Shown: piece after piece, positions 27,302 to 35,112 of the stretch | Layout of the letters: each line of letters begins with the position of its first letter | Position numbering within the stretch: the stretch's first letter is position 1 | From: CBDCZY01 sp965224745 | GTDB taxonomy: Bacteria; Pseudomonadota; Gammaproteobacteria; Methylococcales; Methylomonadaceae | Length of the DNA stretch: 64,000 bases | NCBI GenBank assembly: GCA_965224745.1 | Contig: CBDCZY010000002.1 | Span: forward strand, 248,001-312,000 | Reading direction: 5' to 3' | The notes under the pieces: model-generated | The model's database searches: none | Seen by the model: the letters and a program-made list of their open reading frames with translations, nothing else | What the model was told of the DNA's origin: nothing | Position numbers and translations under genes: made by a program

Positions 27302-27769
27302 ATGAAAATAAATCGCTTGTACACAAAAATTATTTCTCTCTCAATTTTAACCAACATAGTAATAACAAATATCGTATTTGCAGGATGCCCTCACTGGTCG
27401 CGAGGCAATAGGTTTTCGACTGGTGATATAGTTGAATACAATGGAGAAAATTATGTTGCCGACTCTTACAACCAAGCTGAAAGGAAGTGGATGTGGCGAC
27501 CTACAAATCAATCTTGCGACGTTGACTCAAGCTCTACCAATGTCAGTAGTAACAATTACTGCGGTGATCCTTGGGTGGAAGGGCAATGGTACAACTTCGA
27601 TGATGAAGTTGAATATGGTGGGGTAAACTATGTCGCTGTTCAAGGTAACCCCGGTTACAATCCAACCATTAAGACATGGTTTTGGGAACCCACTTCTAAG
27701 TCTTGCGGAAAAGCAGTCAATAGCATACATACTACGATCAGTAGCAGAATTGATCATAGATATAGATAA
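27302..27769 (+). CDS. Secreted protein with two CBM5/12-like chitin-binding domains
   Basis: A 155-residue secreted protein. A signal peptide of about 28 residues ends before the first Cys. Two similar units follow (about residues 28-80 and 88-143), each with the CBM5/12 pattern of W, G-D-I-V-E-Y or D-E-V-E-Y, a tyrosine (N-Y-V-A), aromatic W-x-W or W-F-W-E-P-T, and a closing Cys. Such modules bind chitin or cellulose. No catalytic domain is attached, so it is probably a free carbohydrate-binding or surface adhesion factor. The short tail is basic. The AT-rich upstream region and genomic context suggest an accessory gene. Confidence 0.7.
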   Translation: MKINRLYTKIISLSILTNIVITNIVFAGCPHWSRGNRFSTGDIVEYNGENYVADSYNQAERKWMWRPTNQSCDVDSSSTNVSSNNYCGDPWVEGQWYNFDDEVEYGGVNYVAVQGNPGYNPTIKTWFWEPTSKSCGKAVNSIHTTISSRIDHRYR

Positions 27770-28109
27770 CTAAATGCTTCAGAAAATGCAACCCACCCCA
27801 ACTAATATGAGTTGTAGACCTTGAGCAAAGAATTTTCCCGTTATCGATTATAACGCTAGAAAAACAGACCATTTACGACAACTTCTCTTTTCACCCAAAA
27901 AGGGAAGTTTGTCAGATCAAGTCTGAGTCAGTACAACTCATTTCATTTCCCATTATAAATAGCGTTTTTATTGCCAGTAATCTCAATTATTAGGCTCAAT
28001 TTCGTGATTCTTTTGTTATTAATTTGTGAAAACAGCTTGATAACTCCTCATTAAAGTAGTAACTAACCGTTGCTATACGGTTAGTTTGTTAATTAATTGA
28101 GGAAACCAG
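27770..28109. other. Intergenic region upstream of the spondin gene
   Basis: About 340 bp without a gene. It holds an imperfect hairpin near 27882-27910, and a perfect one at 28061-28086 listed separately. Confidence 0.4.
28061..28086 (+). promoter_or_regulatory. Palindrome just upstream of the spondin gene
   Basis: AACTAACCGT-tgctat-ACGGTTAGTT, a perfect 10-bp inverted repeat, ends 23 bases before the start codon and 11 before the GAGGA ribosome-binding site. It could be a repressor operator or an RNA hairpin affecting translation. Confidence 0.5.
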
Positions 28110-28772
28110 ATGAAAAGAATTTATCAGACGTTTTTATTCACGGCTCTTTGCTCATTCGGACTGGCCCCTGCCGTACAGGCCGATATATTGTATGAAGTAA
28201 CTGTGACTAATCTAACCAAAGGACAAATCATATCTCCCATCTTTGCTGTGACACATAATAGTAATTATCGATTATTTGAAGCAGGTGAACCCGCTACTGA
28301 TGAATTAGCAGCGCTGGCGGAAGATGCCGATACTTTAGGGTTAACTGAATACCAACTCGAAGATGTTCATGAAATCAGCCAAGGCGATGCTCCGATCATA
28401 CCAGGAGCAAGTGCAACTATTGAAATCAAAGCCAAAAATCGCAGAAGTTTTCTAAGTGTTGCTGCCATGCTGGTGGTCTCCAATGATGCTTTTATGGCAC
28501 TAAAGAGCGTAAGGTTACCTTCTCGTCACCGAGGCAAAGCAAGATACTATGTTCGAGCGTATGATGCTGGATCCGAAAACAATGACGAATCTTGTAAATA
28601 CATCCCTGGCCCCCCTTGTGGAAACCCATTTAAAAAATCTGAAGTTCCAGGCGAAGGTTTTGTTTACATTCATTCAGGAATCCATGGTAGAGGTGATTTG
28701 ATACCCGCCACTCATGATTGGAATAACCCAGTGGCGAAAATTACCATTCGCCGCATTCGAAACAGCAAATAA
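28110..28772 (+). CDS. Spondin-domain secreted protein
   Basis: A 220-residue secreted protein with a signal peptide (cleavage after A-V-Q-A, about residue 24). The mature part fits the bacterial spondin_N-type domain: an opening Y-E-V-T-V-T-N-L-T, then F-A-V-T-H, the L-A-E-D-A-D region, G-A-S-A-T-I-E-I and V-V-S-N-D-A-F. These proteins are exported beta-rich proteins, possibly cell-surface or matrix related; their bacterial role is unknown. Two Cys (C-K-Y and P-P-C-G) near residues 170-177 could form a disulfide. A GAGGA ribosome-binding site and a palindrome lie upstream. Confidence 0.8.
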   Translation: MKRIYQTFLFTALCSFGLAPAVQADILYEVTVTNLTKGQIISPIFAVTHNSNYRLFEAGEPATDELAALAEDADTLGLTEYQLEDVHEISQGDAPIIPGASATIEIKAKNRRSFLSVAAMLVVSNDAFMALKSVRLPSRHRGKARYYVRAYDAGSENNDESCKYIPGPPCGNPFKKSEVPGEGFVYIHSGIHGRGDLIPATHDWNNPVAKITIRRIRNSK

Positions 28773-28828
28773 ACATAGCACACCCCTAACACTCTAAAAC
28801 CAACGAGGTTACTATTAGTTGAGTAGCA

Positions 28829-29063
28829 CCTAAATCCTGCAAGCTATAGATTTGCACTCATACCTAAGAAAACTTGACCATTACAGCCTTGCTGGTCTTG
28901 TTTTCCCTGTGGCATCAAAATGCACCTTGGACGATTTTTGAGTGGACTTTCCGTTATGCTGGCTCATGAAAATAGTGACTGATCAATGGAATGAAATAGG
29001 TTTCAACCCATTGATCATTTTACTATTTTTACTGTGCTATAGGTAGTGCTTGCAGGATTTAGG
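28829..29063. repeat. 235-bp MITE with 5-bp target duplication
   Basis: The terminal inverted repeats are CCTAAATCCTGCAAGC (28829-28844) and its perfect complement at the right end. The direct repeat TAGCA flanks it at 28824-28828 and 29064-29068. Inside, a 10-bp stem TGATCAATGG / CCATTGATCA and a 28-codon minus-strand frame, perhaps a transposase start, are the only features. CCTA ends and 5-bp duplications fit the IS1380 group, so it may be an internally deleted IS1380-like element. Confidence 0.75.
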
Positions 29064-29068
29064 TAGCA

Positions 29069-29492
29069 ACTTTATAGTAGCTTCATTCTAGATTTTTAAC
29101 TCGACTTATTTCTTGTTCAGTGATTTTAAAACAATCAGCTGGGTTCATCCATTCGGACAGCCCCTGTATCAAAACACTAAACTTTTTGAACTGATTCTTT
29201 CGTTTCTCACCTTTTACGACTAACCTAAAATTACACACATTAACCCTCAGAAGACGGCTATTGTATTACGCTTATGCAAATGAATAAGACTTCGTTACGC
29301 ACGATTGCGAGCCGAATATCTCGTTTGCCCAGCACTATCATCGTTCCCACACCCCGTGTATTAACGAATATTAACAAACACTCTGCGTATGAAATGAGAC
29401 TCAGGAACTTGGGAACGGTAACATAACGTTTTAGGCCTTTCAGCATTGATCCTCTTTGATTCTAGGACTCCAATGCGCTACTTTTATTTTAT
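29069..29492. other. Intergenic region, no gene seen
   Basis: About 420 bp between the MITE and the antitoxin gene. A minus-strand frame of 62 codons (29258-29446) lacks a ribosome-binding site and looks spurious. Confidence 0.4.
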
Positions 29493-29735
29493 TTGAAGCA
29501 CAAAAACATTATGCAACATCTAAGCGTTCGAGAAATGCGTGAATCTGTCGGAAAACTGGATCGCCTGGTCAACCAAGCTGGCGAAATCATTGTTACCCAT
29601 CACGGCAAGGCTATCGCTATTAGCCTCCCTATCAAAGGCTCACGCCAGCGACCCAGCCACACTGACCTCCGGCAATCTTTACCCAGAATGACTCCATCCG
29701 CTGCTTTGATACGTGCAGACAGAGATGAGCGTTGA
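29493..29735 (+). CDS. Type II antitoxin, Phd/YefM-like
   Basis: An 80-residue protein with the Phd/YefM-type N-terminal fold (S-V-R-E-M-R-E-S-V-G-K-L-D-R-L, then G-E-I-I-V-T-H-H-G-K-A-I-A), which would bind its own operator, and a basic, disordered C-terminus that would wrap the toxin. The start may be the second Met (MQHLSVREM, 29511). It overlaps the toxin gene by 11 bp, the usual arrangement. It probably neutralises the PIN toxin and represses the operon. Confidence 0.8.
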   Translation: MKHKNIMQHLSVREMRESVGKLDRLVNQAGEIIVTHHGKAIAISLPIKGSRQRPSHTDLRQSLPRMTPSAALIRADRDER

Positions 29736-30171
29736 AAATAGTTATATTGATACCAGCGCATTAGCCAAGTGGTATCTGAATGAGGATATGTCGGATCAAT
29801 TCAGCGATTGGATTCAAGCTGTCGATCAAACTTTCATCAGTGAGTTGACTAGAACCGAGATGCGTTGCTTGTTAGCTCGGCGGCGACGTATGAAAGAGTT
29901 GGATCGAGAAAGTGAAAGCAAAATTTTCGCAATCTTTCAGAATGACATAGCAGAAGGTCAGTTGTTATGCCCGGTTATCCACGATGGTTGTTTTGAAATT
30001 GCTATCCAACTAATAGACCGCCTGCCAAAGATATCGCTACGCACATTTGACGCACTACATTTGGCGATTGCCCAACAGCTTAATATGGACTGTATTGCTA
30101 CTGCTGATGGTATCTTTGCGTCAGCTGCAGACAGCCTGGGATTTATAGTCGTTAGGTTCGTTCACTGCTAA
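29725..30171 (+). CDS. PIN-domain toxin (VapC-like ribonuclease)
   Basis: A 148-residue PIN-domain protein. The metal-binding acidic residues are in place: Asp in Y-I-D-T-S-A-L, Glu in T-R-T-E-M-R, Asp in R-T-F-D-A-L-H-L-A, and Asp in T-A-D-G-I-F. VapC toxins cleave tRNA or rRNA and stop growth until freed antitoxin is restored. I place the start at ATG 29725 rather than the GTG at 29713, because MSVEN-Y-I-D gives the normal PIN start. It pairs with the Phd-like antitoxin. The ends of the gene are intact. Confidence 0.85.
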   Translation: MSVENSYIDTSALAKWYLNEDMSDQFSDWIQAVDQTFISELTRTEMRCLLARRRRMKELDRESESKIFAIFQNDIAEGQLLCPVIHDGCFEIAIQLIDRLPKISLRTFDALHLAIAQQLNMDCIATADGIFASAADSLGFIVVRFVHC

Positions 30172-30230
30172 AATCTCATACCCCTTTGCTGGTGAATTAG
30201 TATCGGTAAATTCAGCGCATTTACTTTCCT

Positions 30231-30357
30231 AATACCTTTTTTTGATAAATCCGTTTTAAGATTTCAGAGTGGATAATGAACACCGGTTTTTTTGCTTTCC
30301 TCCTAGAAATGCTAGACTCGAGAATTATATATTAACTCATCAAACCAGCACAAAGAC
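30231..30357 (+). repeat. 127-bp direct repeat, copy 1
   Basis: Nearly identical to 32779-32907; the differences are two T in a T run and one base late in the repeat. It has no terminal inverted repeats. It runs directly into the reading frame of the truncated gene at 30352, so the boundary marks a recombination or deletion point. Confidence 0.85.
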
Positions 30358-30738
30358 GGAAGTTTCGACCGTGATGTAAAAAGCAAGCCAGCTATTTTGG
30401 ATGATGAGTTACGTCAATACGCTAATAGACGGTATGGCGAAGTAACTTATACCTGCACACCACCCGGATCCGGAATTCGAATCGCGTTAGACCGCGACCA
30501 AGACGGCTTTTACAACGGCGACGAATGGTATGCGAATAGTGATCCTGCGGATGCATCCAGTGTACCATCCGACAATGTTCGAGAAGATAGTGCGAGCTCC
30601 AAAGTATCTTTTAAGTTGAACCGTAAACGCCAGTTCAAATGGCGTTTACGGTTCTGTAAGAAAATGCAACCGCAACTACCATTCTACTGTGGTCTTACGA
30701 CCTTACTTGATTTCAAAGCAGCTATTAATTCTACTTAG
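30352..30738 (+). pseudogene. 3' fragment of a secreted Ca-binding-type protein
   Basis: The frame reads D-G-S-F-D-R-D-V-K on leaving the 127-bp repeat. It continues through P-P-G-S-G-I-R-I-A-L-D-R-D-Q-D-G-F-Y-N-G-D-E, a DxDxDG-type calcium-binding loop common at the C-terminus of large exported methanotroph proteins, then S-D-P-A-D. The N-terminal part is missing and no start codon or ribosome-binding site is present; the first in-frame ATG is at 30397. The natural end of the protein probably lies near 30600, before the terminator hairpin, and the last 40 codons look non-native. Confidence 0.6.
30618..30654 (+). terminator. Long hairpin, probable terminator
   Basis: A perfect 15-bp stem, GAACCGTAAACGCCA and its complement, with a 7-base loop. 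It has no long T tract. It lies inside the apparent tail of the truncated gene, which argues that the tail is not native coding sequence. Confidence 0.7.
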
Positions 30739-31024
30739 TCAGATTATATGATTCGTCTTTTTCAAGAATATCATTCCCTCCGGTATTGCTGAAATTCAAC
30801 CGGCATGGATTTACGCTATTCAGTGTATAAGGAGGTAGTTCTGGGTTACCGTCCTTGACTCATGAGTTCCGGCAACCCCTGCCGGAGCTACAATGTTTTC
30901 CTTAACTTAATTCCAGGTCACTTGTTCTTGCAGAGACCACTCTTCGTCCTGATGTAGAACGATGTAATCTTGGTCTCGATTTCTCTTTTCCCACAGGACT
31001 GCCATACATCAGCGTAGGTAAATT

Positions 31025-31140
31025 ATGATGCAAGAATTTGCATCATCACCTATGACTTAGCTCATAGGTGATTACTACAGATTAGGATTAAATGGCTCTA
31101 TGGGTGCTTGAGCTACTCAAGGGGGTTCATTTATAGAGCC
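31025..31140. other. Cluster of perfect hairpins in a gene-free stretch
   Basis: There are three adjacent stems: ATGATGCAA / TTGCATCAT (31025-31046), TCACCTATGA / TCATAGGTGA (31046-31071), and GGCTCTAT / ATAGAGCC (31094-31140) enclosing CTTGAG / CTCAAG. The region 30739-31204 otherwise holds no gene. It could be a structured RNA or relics of mobile-element ends. Confidence 0.4.
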
Positions 31141-31204
31141 TGTTTGAACAGCTGTGCCTATACAAAACCTCTATTAGAGATTGCATAAATTCTGCTTTGT
31201 CAGA

Positions 31205-31449
31205 TTAAACCGACATTCCGCACGTGAAGTTAAAATTTTTCCATTAATTGTAACTTATTGATTTTATGTACAAGAATAAAAGTAAAAGATTTGGCTTCGA
31301 TGAATATATTTTGACATTTGGAGTGTTTTTAAAATTATTTACAACAATGGCAGTACAAATGAGTGAAAACCCACATAAATTGACCAAAAAATGAACTGTT
31401 TTGTAATTAATTATAAAATTTCTCATTAAGTGTGCGGAATGTGGGTTAA
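31205..31449. repeat. MITE-like element with CCGACATTCCGCAC ends
   Basis: The terminal inverted repeats TTAAACC-G-ACATTCCGCAC (31205-31223) and the complement of TTAACCCACATTCCGCAC (31432-31449) enclose about 210 bp of very AT-rich DNA without a gene. A possible TAA duplication flanks it. A second inverted pair, CTTTGTCAGATTAA at 31194 and its complement at 31576, surrounds it and hints at nesting in an older element. Confidence 0.55.
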
Positions 31450-31805
31450 ATGATTCATTTTTTTCAAGATCGCCATTCCGGCAGGGGTTACCGGGATCAG
31501 GGCTTCATGGATGAGTTTCAGCTTGCCATCCATGGTGTTGGATACCCGTTCCCGACGAATATGACGTACTTATTGTTAATCTGACAAAGTAGAGTAATGC
31601 GCTGCTCTGAACCCGCAGCCAGGAAAGATGACTTGGCGTCACTTCTAACACCCAAATACCATCTATTTTAGACTTCTCTTGTGGCATAAGGGTATAGTTT
31701 ATAACATGACCAATTTTAAAATTTAAGACGTAAAAATAGCGAACAATAGGGAGCAAAAAATAAACGTGATCTTTCCCATAGATATTCAAAAACAGAGATA
31801 AATCA
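31450..31805. other. Intergenic region with decayed repeat ends
   Basis: About 355 bp. Apart from the outer inverted-repeat arm near 31576 I see no gene; the minus-strand frame 31505-31900 lacks a ribosome-binding site and opposes a better gene. Confidence 0.4.
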
Positions 31806-32606
31806 ATGAAAATTTCAAAGAACTGTTGTTTAATAATTTTTACTGCCCTTATATGCACTTCTCCCAGTTCATATGCAGACCGTGAAGGAAGTATCCGCAC
31901 CCTTTTTACTTGGGGTGAAGCAAACTATTCAAATTTTTTTTCGCCTTCGCCGGCTCCAATTCAAAAAATCACCTCCTGGACATATGTTTATTATCCAACT
32001 ACCAATACTTACATAGGTGTAGATGATAAAGATTTGGTCTGGGTGTTGGGAGATATGTTTGGTGGACTCTTATATATTGATACGCTGGATGTCATGCTTG
32101 ATAAAATAGGTTATACGGAAACCAATCCTGACATTGTCAATAGTTTAGTTCCCCTGACACCCGATCCAACAACAAATGCATTTCTAGTTAAACAAGAAAC
32201 GTCGTGGTTTGTGAACACTTACACTCCAAACTTTTCAATATACAAATCATTATCACTCAAGCCTGATGGCTTTGGACTGATAAGCATTATTCCTTCAAAA
32301 AGCGGCGTACTCACCTCTGAACTATATCTGCCAAATCCTGAGTGGCATTCCATTCAGGAAGGTTATTTTTACGTAATTGCATATCACATTGAAATCAGAG
32401 GCAACGAAGAGTATATCGTGTTTAACAAAACTGGCAACCACACTACACTACTTGTTAATGACGAAACATCAGCCAATGGACAAATATTACAAGAATTTCA
32501 TACAGAGCCCGGGCCACAAAAAGAAAGTTTACTCTTTAATGGTCGAGAAAATGTTTTTTTCAAATTTTTCCCGAATGGTTCTGAAGAAGTAATAGTAAAA
32601 GATTAA
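31806..32606 (+). CDS. Secreted hypothetical protein
   Basis: A 266-residue protein with a signal peptide (about residues 1-24, ending S-S-Y-A). Residues 30-85 form an unnamed unit that I have seen in exported proteobacterial proteins: F-T-W-G-E-A-N-Y, then an aromatic Y-V-Y-Y-P-T-T-N-T-Y-I-G-V and V-W-V-L-G-D-M-F-G. The C-terminal 150 residues look beta-rich with no recognised motif. No Cys is present in the mature part. The function is unknown, and the AT-rich composition and repeat surroundings suggest an acquired gene. Confidence 0.6.
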   Translation: MKISKNCCLIIFTALICTSPSSYADREGSIRTLFTWGEANYSNFFSPSPAPIQKITSWTYVYYPTTNTYIGVDDKDLVWVLGDMFGGLLYIDTLDVMLDKIGYTETNPDIVNSLVPLTPDPTTNAFLVKQETSWFVNTYTPNFSIYKSLSLKPDGFGLISIIPSKSGVLTSELYLPNPEWHSIQEGYFYVIAYHIEIRGNEEYIVFNKTGNHTTLLVNDETSANGQILQEFHTEPGPQKESLLFNGRENVFFKFFPNGSEEVIVKD

Positions 32607-32778
32607 ATTTATTCCGTAGAAGTAAGGATCCAATACTACACAAAGTTCGACTCAGAATTGTTATTTGTCTTCAAGGCGTAGTAACAGGCGCATAGCGAGC
32701 TACGCAACTGTTTCAGTAACGCAGTCTATCGGCAAAAATCGACCGATAGAAATCCGCATCCGTGGCCGCGTGAAGTAT
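32607..32778. other. REP-like repeat region
   Basis: It contains the dispersed block GGCGCATAGC-G-AGCTACG (near 32690), also found at the IS66 insertion site, and a perfect hairpin TCTATCGG / CCGATAGA at 32725-32750. It holds no gene and leads directly into the 127-bp repeat copy 2. Confidence 0.5.
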
Positions 32779-32907
32779 AATACCTTTTTTTTTGATAAAT
32801 CCGTTTTAAGATTTCAGAGTGGATAATGAACACCGGTTTTTTTGCTTTCCTCCTAGAAATGCTAGACTCGAGAATTATTTATTAACTCATCAAACCAGCA
32901 CAAAGAC
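32779..32907 (+). repeat. 127-bp direct repeat, copy 2
   Basis: A 129-bp copy of 30231-30357, lying 120 bp upstream of the outer-membrane protein gene. The 2.5 kb between the copies holds a truncated gene, a MITE-like element and one secreted protein gene. Confidence 0.85.
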
Positions 32908-33029
32908 TACATTTTTTCTGCATTAGGACTTACAATGGATCCCGTATCAGGGCTATAGTAGAAATAATTAGAGTGCCATAAAACAATAATGACTCAATAG
33001 GTGCGAGGCTCATTGACTGGATATTCAAT

Positions 33030-33965
33030 ATGGTTCGTCGACAACACATCAAGAAAGTAATGCCAGCGCTAGTAGCAAGCCTGTTGCTTGGTTTAAACAT
33101 GGCAGAAACCGCATACGCTGAATGGGATGAATGGCTGATAGATACAGAGATCGGCCTGACTGCCTCCGACAATATTAACCACGGCAATTTTGATGCAGAA
33201 TCACTAAGCGATCAGGTTTGGAACGGCTTTGCATCGGTAGGACGCTTCTACTATTTTTCTGATACCACCCGGTTGGATGTGGGTGCTCGAATTGAGGGCA
33301 GAATTCACCATCAATATTCCCGGTTAAATCAAATTAGCCCTGGCCTGAAATTGGGGATACGTCATAAATTTGGGCTTGGTTCTGATAAGCCCTGGATACG
33401 AGGATTTGCTTCTTCGGGGTATATTTTTTCGCGCAGCAACATTCGAGAAGGCTACCAAACCCAGGCTGGTCTAACTTTAGGGAAACCATTCTTTGACCGT
33501 TTTGATATCCTGCTTAGTTACCGCTTTGATCATCGGGAAAGCGAGGATAACAACGCTTTACCAGCACAAAGACTGTCAGAGGTTGGTTTAGACCCAGCCA
33601 TTGCTAATTCAGTTTATGATATTCAAGGCCATTCTGTTGGGTTGCAGTTAAATACATTGTTAACTGAACAATGGTTATTGAATGTCGGATATACTTTTCG
33701 CTATGGTGATATTGTTGCAAGCGTCAGACCGGTTTGGATTAACGGTCATCAAGAAACGGTCGACTCTATCACTAATGATGATGCATTACCGGGTTGGGCT
33801 TATCGTGCCAACGGTATTACCCATACTTATTCAGTCGACGCCAGCTATGCCTTTAATCAGGGTCATGCTTCAATTAATCTAGGTTATCAGCATACTCATG
33901 CTAAGGCGGATACTTTTATCTATCGCACCAATCTGCTTCGGCTTAATGTTATCTATAATTTTTGA
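33030..33965 (+). CDS. Outer-membrane beta-barrel protein
   Basis: A 311-residue exported protein with a signal peptide of about 30 residues (cleavage near A-Y-A). The mature part shows alternating hydrophobic/polar strands with aromatic girdles and ends in a C-terminal aromatic residue (N-V-I-Y-N-F), the outer-membrane insertion signal. No family name is secure. It is first in a run of tightly spaced genes: 12 bp to the cupredoxin gene, which in turn overlaps the kinase frame. This suggests a porin-like or sensor-associated outer-membrane role. Confidence 0.75.
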   Translation: MVRRQHIKKVMPALVASLLLGLNMAETAYAEWDEWLIDTEIGLTASDNINHGNFDAESLSDQVWNGFASVGRFYYFSDTTRLDVGARIEGRIHHQYSRLNQISPGLKLGIRHKFGLGSDKPWIRGFASSGYIFSRSNIREGYQTQAGLTLGKPFFDRFDILLSYRFDHRESEDNNALPAQRLSEVGLDPAIANSVYDIQGHSVGLQLNTLLTEQWLLNVGYTFRYGDIVASVRPVWINGHQETVDSITNDDALPGWAYRANGITHTYSVDASYAFNQGHASINLGYQHTHAKADTFIYRTNLLRLNVIYNF

Positions 33966-33977
33966 GGCTGCACACGT

Positions 33978-34658
33978 ATGAAATCTTTATGGTATAAGTT
34001 CGTTATCGCATTGTTAAGTTGCGGGCTGTTTGGCTTATCAGGCAGTTATTCTTATGCAGAAACATTGAATGTTACAGTCACTGATTCATCCGGCAAGCCC
34101 GTCAAGGAGGCGACCGTCAGCGCTTATGCAAAAGGCACACAAAACACTTTGCCGATTATATCTAAAAAACCCGTTATTGTGGATCAAGTAGACAAAGAAT
34201 TTATTAGTCATGTGACTGTGGTTCAAACAGGAACCACAGTTAGTTTTCCTAATCATGACCAAATAAGGCACCATGTTTATTCGTTTTCACCAGCTAAAAC
34301 TTTTGAAATACCGCTTTATAAAGGAATACCGACTGAATCCATTGTTTTTGAACAAGAAGGTGTCGTAGCGTTGGGTTGTAATATCCATGATTGGATGTCT
34401 GCCTATATCAGGGTAGTAGACAGTCCATATTTTGCTGTAACGGATAAGCGTGGTTTAGCTACAATAACGCTGCCAGATGGGGAATATGAATTACGTTACT
34501 GGCATCCAGAGTCTGAGCAACAACCTTCAGATAGTACGCAACTATTCACTATGTCAGTTGGTCAGTCGACCTCGGTTGTTGTTGAGATGAGTATAAAACC
34601 AACGGTGTCTTCCAGGCGGGCCAGACTGTCTACATTTAACCGAGGACGGTACCGCTGA
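33978..34658 (+). CDS. Periplasmic cupredoxin-domain protein
   Basis: A 226-residue protein with a signal peptide (about residues 1-27). It is annotated in relatives as 'methylamine utilization protein', but it has a plastocyanin-like fold. Copper ligands are visible as His in D-Q-I-R-H-H-V (near residue 96), Cys and His in L-G-C-N-I-H-D-W-M (near 133-136), and the following Met. A CarboxypepD-like beta domain flanks it on both sides. It could bind copper or act as a periplasmic redox or sensory partner of the kinase next door. The stop codon overlaps the kinase frame, implying co-expression. Confidence 0.75.
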   Translation: MKSLWYKFVIALLSCGLFGLSGSYSYAETLNVTVTDSSGKPVKEATVSAYAKGTQNTLPIISKKPVIVDQVDKEFISHVTVVQTGTTVSFPNHDQIRHHVYSFSPAKTFEIPLYKGIPTESIVFEQEGVVALGCNIHDWMSAYIRVVDSPYFAVTDKRGLATITLPDGEYELRYWHPESEQQPSDSTQLFTMSVGQSTSVVVEMSIKPTVSSRRARLSTFNRGRYR

Positions 34659-35071
34659 AGCTTAATTTTAAATCACTGCGTTTCCGCACCTTTCATAGTC
34701 GGATTCTGTTCTTTTCATTGAGCCTGCTGAGCGCAATACTGATTAGCTCGTTCATCATCGTCAACATAGCTTATAAACAGAACGCAAATCAGCAAATAGC
34801 AACCAGCTTGGGGGTTGCCAAAAGGGTATTTACTCGCCTGATAGAAGCGCAAGCGCAACGCTTTTCGGAAAGCGCCTTCTATTTATCCAGCGATTTTGGC
34901 TTCAAACAGGTGATCGCCACCCAGGATCATAAAACAATCGTCTCAGCCCTGGATAATCTGAAGCGTCGTATTGGAGCCGATGCGGTTATGCTGGTTTCTT
35001 TGGATCAACGTTTGCAGGCTGACACCACAAACCCTGACCAAACAGACGCTTTTTTTTTGCCCCTGACCTAG
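34655..35071 (+). CDS. Hybrid histidine kinase, N-terminal part (frame broken)
   Basis: The N-terminal transmembrane helix and part of the periplasmic sensor domain of a membrane kinase. The frame is open from 34640 and overlaps the cupredoxin stop. No ATG or GTG is available; the first helix (R-I-L-F-F-S-L-S-L-L-S) begins before the first TTG at 34718, so the real start may be CTG 34655 or another rare codon. The frame ends at TAG 35071, just after a run of nine T (35050-35058). Changing that run by one base rejoins the frame to the C-terminal part. See the next entry. Confidence 0.7.
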   Translation: MKLNFKSLRFRTFHSRILFFSLSLLSAILISSFIIVNIAYKQNANQQIATSLGVAKRVFTRLIEAQAQRFSESAFYLSSDFGFKQVIATQDHKTIVSALDNLKRRIGADAVMLVSLDQRLQADTTNPDQTDAFFLPLT

Positions 35072-35112
35072 TCAAGCAAGCAGAACAATCTGGACAATCC
35101 AGTTCAATTGTA

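Noticed and set aside
29258..29446. 62-codon minus-strand open frame
   Set aside because: No ribosome-binding site and no recognisable family.
31244..31426. 60-codon minus-strand open frame
   Set aside because: It falls within the AT-rich core of the MITE-like element; the residue content reflects base composition.
31505..31900. 131-codon minus-strand open frame
   Set aside because: It has no ribosome-binding site, contains repeat ends and overlaps the better-supported secreted-protein gene.
26264..33029. Prophage or integrative element
   Set aside because: No integrase, structural phage gene, tRNA target or att-like pair was found; only small repeats and MITE-like units.
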